21,006 nt of DNA from assembly GCA_013044305.1 (NCBI GenBank), contig JABEUT010000187.1, positions 1 to 21,006 of the forward strand, written 5' to 3'. This document shows positions 9,245 through 17,199 of this stretch, in pieces. A program made the translations under genes and the position numbers. Within the stretch, counting starts at the first letter, position 1; the number at the start of each line of letters is the position of its first letter. The notes below the pieces were generated by a model. The model saw only the letters and a program-made list of their open reading frames with translations, was not told the origin of the DNA and did no database searches. Source of the stretch: Bacteroidia bacterium. GTDB taxonomy: Bacteria; Bacteroidota; Bacteroidia; JABEUT01.

Positions 9245-10730
9245 TTTTTGGTTTAAAATATTTTATTTTGGTATAACTGTATAGCAATCCGTTCACATCA
9301 TCCGACAATTTGAATAATACGATAGGGGTGCAATATAAAACCGTAACCACTGCCGATTTCAGTGCCATATCAACATACTTGTTATGGAGGTCGGGCAGCA
9401 GCGAAGCTATGCCCCATACTGCAAGCGTGATAAGCAAAACCCAAAGGCAATTGATGCTGAAGGGCTGCATTTTGTAAAAATATTGCACAAAAATCACGCG
9501 CAGTATATTATACAGCGAGATGCTGATAAGGGTGGCGATTGCCGAACCGAGGATGTTGTAGCGGGGTATTAATATCCAGTTAAGCGCAATGGTGGTTACT
9601 ATCAGGAACAGCATGCACCAGAGATCGAACCTGAATTTTTTGGAAGTAATGATGATTAGCCCGTTGATGCCTGTTGCCATGTCAACGTACCTTGCAATGG
9701 CAAGGAGCAGGAATACGTATTTGGCTGAATAGTATTCGCCGGGCATAAAGCGGAAGATGGAAAAAATATTTAGCCACAGCAGAAGGAAGAAAAAACCGCC
9801 CGCCACCATATCGGTAAGCGTGGTTTTACGATAAAGTTCGGCCATGGAATCCAAATTTCTTTCCTTCCAGAAGCGGGCCAGAAGCGGGTGGGTAATTTTT
9901 AAAATGGAGCGGTATGGGAGCATCATTACGGTGGTCATCAAGAATACTGTGCCGTATATTCCTTCCTGTGCCAGGTTTAGTTTTGCGGCCACCATCAGCG
10001 CGTCAATGATACCGAGTATCTGCCCGCCCAATGCGCTTAAAATGGTATAAAAGCCATACACCAGCACTATCTTTAAAAGGCGCATGAGCCTGCTGCTGAT
10101 AACAGGGCGTAAGAAAAGCTGTTTCAGATAAGCGGCATACACAAGCAGCGTAAGGGCCACCACACAATTGCCCAGCACATAGAGCAGCACAAACTGATGG
10201 AAATTTATCAATTTGAGCACATAGAGCGTTATGGTGGCCGTAACCAGCAGCCTGCCCACCAGTTCGTAGGCTATGGTGGACACCACCGTTTTAAGCAAGG
10301 CCCGCAGGTACGATTCCAGAAACTGGAAGTAGAGCAGTCCGAAAGCGAGCGGAATGATGTAGTAATAGAATTCGATAAGCAGGGGCGAGTCCTTTTGGTA
10401 GTAGCGGATTACCACCGGCTTTATAAATATAAAGAGCAGGGTGGACGCAAGAAAGCCAACAGTAATTACAAAATTGCTCCAGAACAAAAAACCGTGATGC
10501 TGTTTCTTCTTGTCTTCAAAATATGGGAAAAAGCGCACCCCGACGCTGGTCATGCCGAGCACGGCAAACTGGGCAAAAAGGGCCGAAACCCTGTTCATGA
10601 TATCAATAAGCCCTACCTGATCGGGGTGCAGGAAATTGGTAAAGAGCAGTATCTTGTTGAAATAGCCCAAAGCAGCGCCCGCATAAGAAACTACTGTTAA
10701 CTTAATGCTTGCTTTCTGTACTATGCCCAT
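9237..10730 (-). CDS. Polysaccharide flippase (Wzx/MATE-MVF superfamily)
   Basis: This 497-residue integral membrane protein has about 12-14 predicted helices spread over its length and a basic N-terminus (MGIVQKASIKLTVVSYAG), the usual layout of lipid-linked oligosaccharide flippases. The N-terminal stretch with NKILLFTNFLHPDQVGLID fits the polysaccharide-biosynthesis family, where this helix pair follows a conserved Gly-Tyr. Its role would be to move undecaprenyl-linked glycan units across the inner membrane. Its ATG overlaps the stop codon of the upstream methyltransferase (TAATG), and its own 3' end overlaps the next glycosyltransferase by 8 bp. The three genes are therefore translationally linked. 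The substrate is not deducible. Confidence 0.8.
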   Translation of the reverse strand: MGIVQKASIKLTVVSYAGAALGYFNKILLFTNFLHPDQVGLIDIMNRVSALFAQFAVLGMTSVGVRFFPYFEDKKKQHHGFLFWSNFVITVGFLASTLLFIFIKPVVIRYYQKDSPLLIEFYYYIIPLAFGLLYFQFLESYLRALLKTVVSTIAYELVGRLLVTATITLYVLKLINFHQFVLLYVLGNCVVALTLLVYAAYLKQLFLRPVISSRLMRLLKIVLVYGFYTILSALGGQILGIIDALMVAAKLNLAQEGIYGTVFLMTTVMMLPYRSILKITHPLLARFWKERNLDSMAELYRKTTLTDMVAGGFFFLLLWLNIFSIFRFMPGEYYSAKYVFLLLAIARYVDMATGINGLIIITSKKFRFDLWCMLFLIVTTIALNWILIPRYNILGSAIATLISISLYNILRVIFVQYFYKMQPFSINCLWVLLITLAVWGIASLLPDLHNKYVDMALKSAVVTVLYCTPIVLFKLSDDVNGLLYSYTKIKYFKPKNG

Positions 10731-11764
10731 TATTTAGGTTCTCTTTTGTTACCTTTTCCGAAAGTTTTACGCAGCCTTCCGCCCGAAATGGCATCGAGGT
10801 CTTCCGCCAGGGTACGCAGTTTGCCCTTCAGGTCCGGCTTTTGCGAATCAATAACCCGCGGGTCGTTTTTTCGCCATATACGCGGTATGCCGTGCAAATC
10901 GCTGTCGAGTATGATATGGGGTTTGAATTCAAGGGTGAAACCTGATGCAATCAGGTATTTGTCAATATTCATTTTCCCGGCGGGCTTCCACACGTCGCCG
11001 TGATCGCGTATGTAGAACATGCCGCCCGGTTTCAGAACCCTGTGAAACTCCTGTATCATTTTGCGTACAAGCGTGGAGTTCAGTTCCCGCAGAACCTGCA
11101 CGGCCATTACCATATCAAAGAAGTTGTCGGGCAAAAGGTCGTAGCGCCAGGTAGGCAAATGGTAAATGCCTTTCTTTTCGTTGCTTATCCGGAAACCGTC
11201 GGGGTTGCTTGCGTAATCGTAAAATGGCCTTCCGAGGCTGGAGAAATAGAGATGCTGGATAGCGTACGACTTGGGTATGGCATCAAGCGCCACATAGATG
11301 TTCTCGTTGCTTTGCGACCAGAGGTTGGCCTGTCTTCCGTAGCCGGCCCCGAAGTCTATTACATTGCGTATCCTGTTTCTTTCGGGCACCGGATAAAGGT
11401 TGGGGAAGGCTGCATCGTGGGCATTGTTCAGACCGATTCTTTTGGAGTAATTCGGAAAATCATGCTTTATTCCTAATTTCAACAATATTTCCCGGTCGTG
11501 TTTAAGGCTTTCCTCTATCAAAGGATTTATAAGCGATTCGGGGAGGTAATTGGCATAGTCTTTCGGAAACCAGTTCATCCATTTTATCAGGTCATTGGGA
11601 CCGTTGTACCTGTCGAAATCCTCCGGTTGTTCGCTGCCATAGGATATTTTCCTCTTCTTCCTCTTCACCTGATAATCCCATGATACAAGCCATTTTTTGA
11701 TATACCGGGCCTTATCCCGGGCGAAAATCTCAAAAAATTTCTGTTGTATATCGGGTTCCATCAT
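10730..11764 (-). CDS. Class I SAM-dependent methyltransferase
   Basis: This 344-residue protein has motif I at residues 135-145 (VIDFGAGYGRQ), an acidic residue closing strand 2 at Asp161 (VALDAIP), and the post-motif LKPGGMFYIRDHGD at about 244-257, all typical of the Rossmann-fold SAM methyltransferase superfamily. The first 130 residues form a separate N-terminal part rich in basic and aromatic residues, which resembles the layout of putative sugar O-methyltransferases in glycan clusters. The acceptor is probably a sugar or glycan intermediate, because the gene heads an operon with a flippase and a glycosyltransferase, but this is inferred from context. The start is the first of two adjacent ATG codons. 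It ends in a TAATG overlap with the flippase. Confidence 0.75.
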   Translation of the reverse strand: MMEPDIQQKFFEIFARDKARYIKKWLVSWDYQVKRKKRKISYGSEQPEDFDRYNGPNDLIKWMNWFPKDYANYLPESLINPLIEESLKHDREILLKLGIKHDFPNYSKRIGLNNAHDAAFPNLYPVPERNRIRNVIDFGAGYGRQANLWSQSNENIYVALDAIPKSYAIQHLYFSSLGRPFYDYASNPDGFRISNEKKGIYHLPTWRYDLLPDNFFDMVMAVQVLRELNSTLVRKMIQEFHRVLKPGGMFYIRDHGDVWKPAGKMNIDKYLIASGFTLEFKPHIILDSDLHGIPRIWRKNDPRVIDSQKPDLKGKLRTLAEDLDAISGGRLRKTFGKGNKREPK

Positions 11765-11830
11765 ACGTATATTTCATTTTGTGCCGGTTGGTTTATTCAG
11801 TTCAAAGTGTAGCCAACAAATCATTCCGCG

Positions 11831-11838
11831 CAAAGGTC
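11831..11838 (-). promoter_or_regulatory. Candidate -7 element of the glycan operon
   Basis: On the minus strand the sequence reads GACCTTTG followed by CGCGG, a 7/8 match to TAnnTTTG about 66 nt upstream of the methyltransferase ATG. A 15-bp perfect palindrome (11856-11870) sits about 18 bp upstream of it, where a regulator could act. The -33 element is unclear. Confidence 0.4.
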
Positions 11839-11855
11839 GTAAAGTTTTTTTGTCC

Positions 11856-11870
11856 TTGCTAAATTAGCAA
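11856..11870. repeat. 15-bp perfect palindrome TTGCTAAATTAGCAA
   Basis: The seven-base arms TTGCTAA and TTAGCAA flank a single central A. With a one-base centre it cannot fold as a normal hairpin, and no T-run follows on the minus strand, so it is not a terminator for cysH. It looks more like a dimer-binding operator for the glycan operon. No regulator gene is adjacent. Confidence 0.45.
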
Positions 11871-11992
11871 ATTAAAGCATAGCCTCATTGGCAGCCTTCG
11901 CAAAACCAGGCACAGATGGATGAAGCGCTTGCGCCAGGGGTTGAAAATTATCCAAATAGCCGCGAGTTTCTAAAGATACAGTTGCTTCAGGG
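11871..11992. other. Non-coding stretch after cysH, possible dispersed-repeat remnant
   Basis: Downstream of the cysH stop, an open minus-strand frame shifted relative to cysH runs about 40 codons and ends in GFAKAANEAML. cysH itself ends at the family-typical ECGLHTH, so this tail is not a lost part of CysH. Part of the composition (a GC-rich block with AAGCGCTTGCGCC within an otherwise AT-rich gap) looks like a short dispersed intergenic element, but no second copy exists in this window to prove it. Confidence 0.3.
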
Positions 11993-12694
11993 CTAATGTG
12001 TGTGCAGCCCGCACTCCTTTTTGTTGTTCTGTTCCCACCACCAGCGCCCGGCCCTGATGTCTTCACCCTGTTTTATTGCACGCGTACACGGGGCGCAGCC
12101 TATGCTGGCATAGCCTTTGCTGTAAAGGGCATTGCAGGGTATATTGTTTTTGGCTATAAAGTCATCTACTTCCTTCCGGCTCCAGTGGAGCAGGGGGTGG
12201 TACTTGTATATCTTGTTCTCCTCGTCCCATTCCAGCTGCTTCAGTTCATTCCGGGATGCGGAATGCTCCGCCCTTATGCCTGTAATCCATAAATCATTGC
12301 CTTTCAGGGCATGTTTCAAGGGCTCCACCTTTCGTATAAAACAACATTCCTTCCTGTTCTCAACCGATTGGTAAAAACTGTTCGGTCCTTTTTCACTTAA
12401 CATTTTTTCAAGGGCTTCCGCCTGCGGATAATAAGCGTTTATTTTCATTCCGTATCTTTCAAGAAGGCTGTTCCATACGCTATATGTTTCGGCAAACATG
12501 CGGCCGGTGTCGAGGGTGAATATTTTTACCGCTAAGCTGTCCGATGCAATCATGTGCGTGATAACCTGGTCTTCGTTGCTGAAGCTGGTTGAAAAAACCG
12601 CTTTACCACTGAATTCGCCGGCAAGCAACGCAAGCGCGCCGGCGGCGGTTTTGCCCGAAATGAGTTTTTCTATTTGTATCGCCTGCTCCATCAT
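11993..12694 (-). CDS. cysH: Adenylyl-sulfate (APS) reductase, Fe-S type
   Basis: This 233-residue enzyme reduces activated sulfate to sulfite, using thioredoxin or a similar thiol donor in the cytoplasm. The N-terminal part has the PP-loop-like FSTSFSNEDQVI (34-45) and FTLDTGRMF (59-67) motifs of the PAPS/APS reductase fold. The paired cysteines Cys117-Cys118 (KECCFIRKVEPL) and Cys200-x-x-Cys203 (GCAPCTR) are the four ligands of a [4Fe-4S] cluster. This marks the APS-using class rather than the cluster-free PAPS class. The C-terminal ECGLH carries the catalytic Cys228. Length and termini are normal, so the gene is complete. It is the last gene of the sulfur operon, 15 bp after the siroheme/permease fusion. 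APS versus PAPS preference is a family-level inference. Confidence 0.93.
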   Translation of the reverse strand: MMEQAIQIEKLISGKTAAGALALLAGEFSGKAVFSTSFSNEDQVITHMIASDSLAVKIFTLDTGRMFAETYSVWNSLLERYGMKINAYYPQAEALEKMLSEKGPNSFYQSVENRKECCFIRKVEPLKHALKGNDLWITGIRAEHSASRNELKQLEWDEENKIYKYHPLLHWSRKEVDDFIAKNNIPCNALYSKGYASIGCAPCTRAIKQGEDIRAGRWWWEQNNKKECGLHTH

Positions 12695-12709
12695 ATTAGT
12701 TCTCCCGAA

Positions 12710-14173
12710 TCAGAAAAATATTTGTTTGATACTTAATGCCACTATGGTTATGCCTACCAGCCACGATGCCGCCCTTACAGGAATATACCTGGTAATGTAC
12801 GGGCCTGCGGGCGCACCTGCAACCCCTCCGATAATAAGCCAGAAGATGACAGACCATTTATAAAAACCAATAAGAAAAAGCAAAGATACGGAACTTGCCA
12901 GAGCCACCAGACAGCGCGACAACACCACGGAGCCAATGGTGTGCCTCGGGCTCCGTCCGCCGGCAATCAGTTTCGAAGATATAATGGTGCCCCAGCCGCC
13001 CCCGCCGATGGAATCGAGGAAGCCGGCGATAAAGGCAAGCGGATATATGTTTTTTATCTTTTTCCTAAGGCGCTGCGACTTTTTCACGGCTTTCACCAGA
13101 ATGGCCACTCCAAGCAAAAGGGTATAGACCGACACGGCAGGCCTGATGATATAAACATAGCCCCTGAATGCAAAAAGAAGGCATGCCCCGGCCACAGCTC
13201 CTGCTATGCCGGGGATAAGCAGATGCTTCAATAGTCTTTTATTCATGTTGCCTATCCTGTAATGTATGGCGCCCGCCGTGCCTGCCGTAAATACTTCAAG
13301 TATATGCACGATGATGAGCGCCGTGGCGGGGGCAATGCCCGATGCAAGCAGCATGGTGGTGGTGGTTAGCCCGTAGGCCATGCCGAGCGCGCCGTTTATT
13401 ACCTCCGCCGTTAAGCCGATGAGGGCAAACTTCCACTGGCTAATGTCTATGCGCTCAAAAAACCTGCCGAGCGATTCGGGCGAATAGGCGAAAGCAAAAA
13501 GATACCCTGTAATGAGCAGCAAAACGGCGAACAGAACAGAGAACAGGATGCGCCTTCGTTTCAGCTTCTTCTGTTTCTTCTGCTCGGCCGGCGTTGCCAG
13601 GTTTGATGTTATTTCGTTCAGCTCTTTCACTTTTTGAGTAAAATCGCCCCGCAGATATTCCCGCAGCTTCGAAAGGTTGGTAAGCGATTGGTTAATCTCC
13701 CCGGGCAGGTTCTCATCCAGCGTTTCACGCATACGTTTTGCAATAGTGGGCGACTTGCCGTTGGTGGAGATTGCTATTTTCATTTCTCCCTTCTGAACTA
13801 TTGAGCCGAGATAAAAATCGCACTGCCCCGGCGTATCCGCCACATTGGCTATTATCTTTCTTTTTTCGGCTTCGCGCTTAATGCCGGAACTGATTAAAGT
13901 ATTGTTGACAGCCACAATTATCAGATCCTTTTCATTCAGATCGCCGGTAACAAATTCCCGGCGCCGTATCGCAAGATTAGGATACCGCCTCCCCAGCTCC
14001 TCTATTTCCCCAATAACGGTTTTCGCAACAAGTGTTATCTGGGTTTTCGGACTGTTTTGCAATACGGCATTCAGTTTTTCCAATGCCACTTTGCCGCCTC
14101 CCACAATAAGCAGCCGGAAATTTTCCAGCTTAAGGAATATAGGGAACAGTTTATTTTCTCGCTCCTTTGTCAT
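12710..14173 (-). CDS. Fusion of precorrin-2 dehydrogenase (siroheme synthase N-domain) with TauE/SafE permease
   Basis: This 487-residue protein has two distinct halves. Residues about 8-190 match the Met8p/CysG N-terminal family: the NAD-binding loop LLIVGGGKVALEKL (21-34), the conserved VADTPGQCDF with the likely catalytic Asp113, and STNGKSPTIAKRMRE (136-150). This half should oxidise precorrin-2 and may insert iron to make siroheme. After a Lys/Arg-rich linker (about 197-208), residues 209-487 form about eight membrane helices with the two TauE/SafE half-repeats: GALGMAYGLTTTTMLL (261-276) and GGGGWGTIISSKLIAGG (390-406). That family moves sulfite, sulfate or sulfonates. The gene starts 5 bp after cobA, so it is tightly operonic. 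The direction and substrate of transport are unknown. Sulfite export or sulfate uptake both fit the operon. Confidence 0.85.
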   Translation of the reverse strand: MTKERENKLFPIFLKLENFRLLIVGGGKVALEKLNAVLQNSPKTQITLVAKTVIGEIEELGRRYPNLAIRRREFVTGDLNEKDLIIVAVNNTLISSGIKREAEKRKIIANVADTPGQCDFYLGSIVQKGEMKIAISTNGKSPTIAKRMRETLDENLPGEINQSLTNLSKLREYLRGDFTQKVKELNEITSNLATPAEQKKQKKLKRRRILFSVLFAVLLLITGYLFAFAYSPESLGRFFERIDISQWKFALIGLTAEVINGALGMAYGLTTTTMLLASGIAPATALIIVHILEVFTAGTAGAIHYRIGNMNKRLLKHLLIPGIAGAVAGACLLFAFRGYVYIIRPAVSVYTLLLGVAILVKAVKKSQRLRKKIKNIYPLAFIAGFLDSIGGGGWGTIISSKLIAGGRSPRHTIGSVVLSRCLVALASSVSLLFLIGFYKWSVIFWLIIGGVAGAPAGPYITRYIPVRAASWLVGITIVALSIKQIFF

Positions 14174-14178
14174 ATCCG

Positions 14179-14943
14179 TCAGTTTAACTGATACGTTCTT
14201 TCATTTATGCGGAGAGGGAATTCTTTATGCAGCTTCACCACTTCGCCGATTACAATTATTGCCGGAGCCTTTATCTTTCGCTCCTGTGCCAGCGTTTCCA
14301 CCGTTTCAATCGTACCAGTCAGGCTCTGTTCTCCGGGCAGCGAGCCCTCTTGTATTATTGCGATGGCGGCATCAGCCTTACCGGCTTCTTTGTATGCTTT
14401 TACTATTCCGGCAAGGTGCGTAAGTCCCATAAGAATGACTACGGTTGCGCGGGTTTGCGCTGCCGCCTTAATGTCATTTGATAGTTTGCCTTTTCTAGTG
14501 GTGCCTGTTATAACCCAAAAACTTTCGCTGGCGCCGCGGTGCGTTACCGGTATTCCGCTCAAGGCGGGTATGGCTGTGCAACTCGATACTCCCGGTATCA
14601 CCTCGGTTTCAATGCCGAATAGTTCGGCGTATTTTATCTCTTCCATGCCCCGCCCGAACACGAAGGGGTCGCCGCCTTTCAGGCGCACAACGTGTCCGTA
14701 CCTGAAAGCATGCCGCACCATCAGTCTGTTTATTTCCTCCTGCGGGCAGCTGTGCCTTTTGTTGCGCTTGCCCACGAAGATCCTGGGCGCATTTGCCGGA
14801 GCGTAGCCCAGCAACTCGGTATTCACAAGGGCGTCATAAAGCAAAGCATCGGCTTTGCCGAGCGCTTTTATGCCGTTCAGGGTAATCAGGCCTGCATCGC
14901 CCGGCCCGGCGCCCACAAGGGTTATTTTCGGTTTTATGCTCAT
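14179..14943 (-). CDS. cobA: Uroporphyrinogen-III C-methyltransferase (SUMT)
   Basis: This 254-residue enzyme makes precorrin-2 by two SAM-dependent methylations of uroporphyrinogen III, the first step towards siroheme. The family signatures are all present: VGAGPGDAGLITLNG (10-24), VVRLKGGDPFVFGRG (85-99), VIPGVSS (115-121) and SGIPVTHRG (129-137). It is a stand-alone SUMT without the CysG dehydrogenase half. That half is encoded by the next gene, 5 bp downstream. It lies 27 bp after the sulfite reductase gene, so siroheme is produced with the enzyme that uses it. A role in cobalamin synthesis cannot be excluded, but no cobalamin gene is nearby. Confidence 0.95.
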   Translation of the reverse strand: MSIKPKITLVGAGPGDAGLITLNGIKALGKADALLYDALVNTELLGYAPANAPRIFVGKRNKRHSCPQEEINRLMVRHAFRYGHVVRLKGGDPFVFGRGMEEIKYAELFGIETEVIPGVSSCTAIPALSGIPVTHRGASESFWVITGTTRKGKLSNDIKAAAQTRATVVILMGLTHLAGIVKAYKEAGKADAAIAIIQEGSLPGEQSLTGTIETVETLAQERKIKAPAIIVIGEVVKLHKEFPLRINERTYQLN

Positions 14944-14970
14944 TGTTGTGTTTATTATCCCGGATCAGGT

Positions 14971-17097
14971 TTATTGTTTTTCGGTTATTGCAATTTCCTT
15001 TCTTTGTGCATCGCGGTACAGTACTGCTTTTTCAAAAAAGGAGCGCGCCTTGTCAAAGTATTCTTCAGCAAAGGCAGGCGAGGGCTCCCTTTGATTTATC
15101 TGAAGCGTAAAATTTCTGAAGGACTCTCCCGACAGATTTATCTCTCCGGTTTCAACAAAATGCTTGTCGAAGTCGCTTATCAGGCTGTGGTGTGTATTCA
15201 CATGCACCTGCTTTTCCAACAGCAATACCTTGGCGGTGCTTATTATGGCGGCGTAGCTGAAATAAATGCTGTCGTTGTGCCTGCTGTCGGAAAAGGCTTC
15301 GGCGGCCGAGGCAAGTTTTTCTTCAGCCTCATAAAGCAGTGTGGCCACAAGGTCGATGATTACCGAAGCGCACTCGCCTACCCCAATCGCCGTTTTAAAA
15401 TGCTCATCCTTACCCCAGTCCCTGTACTCATGTTCTTGTATGTTGGCGGTATCTGAATAAGGCTTCAGCAGGCGGTAAAAATAATCGAATCCTTTGCGGT
15501 CGTAATATGAATTGAATTTTTCTTCTGCGCCTGCATTATTCTTATAATCTGTCAGCAGGGTGCGGAGCACATCGGGGCTGCGCTTGGTTGCCACCTTAAT
15601 TATTTTTTCGGCTATGCGCCCTTTGCCTCCGCCGAGGTTTCCGCCGCCAAGCAGGAGCTGCAGGGCAGGCACCACGTTGGCTCCCACCTTGAACGAGCTG
15701 CCATGAAATCCTATCTGTGCCAATCCGTGCTGGCCGCAGGAGTTTATGCAGCCGCTTATCTTTATCTTTATGTCGCGGTTATACAGCAGTTCCGGAAACT
15801 CCTGATAGATGACCTTCTCCAGCGCTTTTGCCGCTTCCGTGCTGTTTGAAATCCCGAGGTTGCACGTGTCGGTGCCGGGGCACGACGTTATATCGCCGGT
15901 TGAGTTAAAGCCCGGTTCTGCAAGCCCTATCTTCTTCAGTTCGTAATAGAGAGGCAGCAGGGCGGAGTCTCTTACAAAGCGCAGCAGGAATCCCTGATTT
16001 ATGGTGATGCGTATATCATCGGCTGCATACAGGCTGACGGCGCGGGCAAGTTCCCGTGCAACGGCCGTGCTCAAGTCCCCAAGCTGAACTTTAATATACA
16101 CTCCTCTGAAGCCTTCCTGCTTCTGTACAAAAGTGTTGGTATCCAGCCATCGCTTGTATTCCGTTTTATTCTCCGGATGGAAAGCCGTATATACCTGCGA
16201 CTGCGGCGGTACCTGCGTAAGGGGAAAATCCCTTCCTACCTCGTATTCTGTAAAAGCCACCGCCTTTTCCTCTATCCTTACCAAGGCTAGAAATTCGTCT
16301 AAGCCAATCTTGTTGATCAGATATTTTAGCCTTGCCTTGCTGCGGCTTGTGCGCTCCCCATACCTGTCGAATACACGCACGGAGGCTTCAATGAAGGGAA
16401 TGAGTTTGTTTTCGGGAAGAAAGTCGTAAACCGGTTTGGCAAGAAAAGGCTGCGCTCCCAAACCTCCACCGATAAACGCCTTAAAGCCCCTCTGTTCTTT
16501 CCCGTCCGCCCATTTTACTTTAGGAATAAAGCCGAAGTCGTGTATATATACCTCGGCCGAATCGGCATCGCTGCTTGAAAAGGCAATCTTTACCTTCCGC
16601 CCCAGGTCCTGATCAAAGGGCTTGCGCAGGAAGTAGGCGAAAACGGCGTGGGCATAAGGGGTAACATCGAAGGGTTCGGCGGGGTCTATGCCGGCCTTGT
16701 CCGATGCGGTAACATTGCGTATGGTGTTGCCGCATGCCTCCCTTATAGTGATGCTGTCCTGTTCCAGCTTCGCCCAGAGTTCAGGGGTTTTGTCGAGGCT
16801 TACAAAGTGTATCTGTATATCCTGACGGGTGGTAAGGTGCAGCTTTCCTGTTGAGTATTCGTCGCTAATATCTGCTATGCGAAGAAGCTGCTTTACGGTG
16901 AGCCTTCCATAAGGCAGTTTAATGCGGATCATCTGCACCCCGGGCTGTCGCTGCCCGTATATACCCCGTGCCAGGCGCAAGCTTCGGAATTTTTCTGCGG
17001 CTACATTGCCGCTTTTGAATTCCGCTATCTTCTTCTCCAGCTCAATGATGTCCTTTTCAACAGTCTGATTTTCCAATTCTGTTCTGAAACTTTTCAT
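14971..17097 (-). CDS. Siroheme-[4Fe-4S] sulfite (nitrite) reductase with C-terminal HEPN-like helical domain
   Basis: This 708-residue reductase should perform the six-electron reduction of sulfite to sulfide. Two ferredoxin-like half-domains lie at about 50-115 (IRIKLPYGRLTVKQLLRIAD, LHLTTRQDIQIH) and 325-395. The cluster/siroheme cysteines are Cys406 and Cys412 (TSCPGTDTCNLG) and Cys450 and Cys454 (SGCINSCGQHG). The usual hemoprotein body ends near 560. Residues about 570-700 add a helical domain whose FSYAAIISTAKVLLLEK...THHSLISDFDKHFV pattern resembles HEPN domains. The R-x4-6-H RNase motif of toxin HEPNs is not visible. No CysJ-type flavoprotein is next to it, so ferredoxin is a plausible donor. 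Sulfite rather than nitrite is inferred from the cysH and siroheme neighbours. It is the first gene of the operon and lies behind a leader with a terminator. Confidence 0.9.
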   Translation of the reverse strand: MKSFRTELENQTVEKDIIELEKKIAEFKSGNVAAEKFRSLRLARGIYGQRQPGVQMIRIKLPYGRLTVKQLLRIADISDEYSTGKLHLTTRQDIQIHFVSLDKTPELWAKLEQDSITIREACGNTIRNVTASDKAGIDPAEPFDVTPYAHAVFAYFLRKPFDQDLGRKVKIAFSSSDADSAEVYIHDFGFIPKVKWADGKEQRGFKAFIGGGLGAQPFLAKPVYDFLPENKLIPFIEASVRVFDRYGERTSRSKARLKYLINKIGLDEFLALVRIEEKAVAFTEYEVGRDFPLTQVPPQSQVYTAFHPENKTEYKRWLDTNTFVQKQEGFRGVYIKVQLGDLSTAVARELARAVSLYAADDIRITINQGFLLRFVRDSALLPLYYELKKIGLAEPGFNSTGDITSCPGTDTCNLGISNSTEAAKALEKVIYQEFPELLYNRDIKIKISGCINSCGQHGLAQIGFHGSSFKVGANVVPALQLLLGGGNLGGGKGRIAEKIIKVATKRSPDVLRTLLTDYKNNAGAEEKFNSYYDRKGFDYFYRLLKPYSDTANIQEHEYRDWGKDEHFKTAIGVGECASVIIDLVATLLYEAEEKLASAAEAFSDSRHNDSIYFSYAAIISTAKVLLLEKQVHVNTHHSLISDFDKHFVETGEINLSGESFRNFTLQINQREPSPAFAEEYFDKARSFFEKAVLYRDAQRKEIAITEKQ

Positions 17098-17142
17098 TAG
17101 GTTTGATTTTATTTTTCGTTTGTTTATCCTTACGTTAAAATG

Positions 17143-17178
17143 AAATAAAAAAAGCCCTTCGTTTTTCTGAAGGGCTTT
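17143..17178 (-). terminator. Intrinsic terminator inside the operon leader (attenuator)
   Basis: On the minus strand AAAGCCCTTC (17178-17169), an 8-nt loop and GAAGGGCTTT (17160-17151) form a perfect 10-bp stem followed by an uninterrupted U-tract and AUUU. It points into the sulfite reductase gene, whose ATG is about 46 nt further on. It is about 355 nt from the stop of the upstream glycosyltransferase, so it is more likely an attenuator than that gene's own terminator. Confidence 0.8.
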
Positions 17179-17199
17179 GTAATGCTTGCCTGATAATTT

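Noticed and set aside
10197..10700. 167-codon plus-strand open frame opposite the flippase
   Set aside because: It is antisense to hydrophobic membrane-protein codons, with no independent support.
11872..12066. 64-codon minus-strand frame as a separate gene or a frameshifted tail of cysH
   Set aside because: cysH already ends at the family-typical ECGLHTH, and the frame overlaps it out of phase with no start context. It is treated as a possible repeat remnant instead.
13845..14423. 192-codon plus-strand open frame
   Set aside because: It is antisense to the siroheme/permease fusion and cobA. Its Ser/Pro/Leu-rich product is typical of antisense shadows.
14692..15456. 254-codon plus-strand open frame opposite cobA and the sulfite reductase gene
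   Set aside because: It spans two well-supported minus-strand genes and their junction. The product has no recognisable domain and follows the antisense codon pattern of those genes.
17143..17178. Hairpin taken as the ordinary terminator of the GT9 gene
   Set aside because: It is about 355 nt from the GT9 stop and downstream of a separate exact -7 element and a short ORF, so an attenuator role explains its place better. Some read-through from GT9 ending here is still possible.
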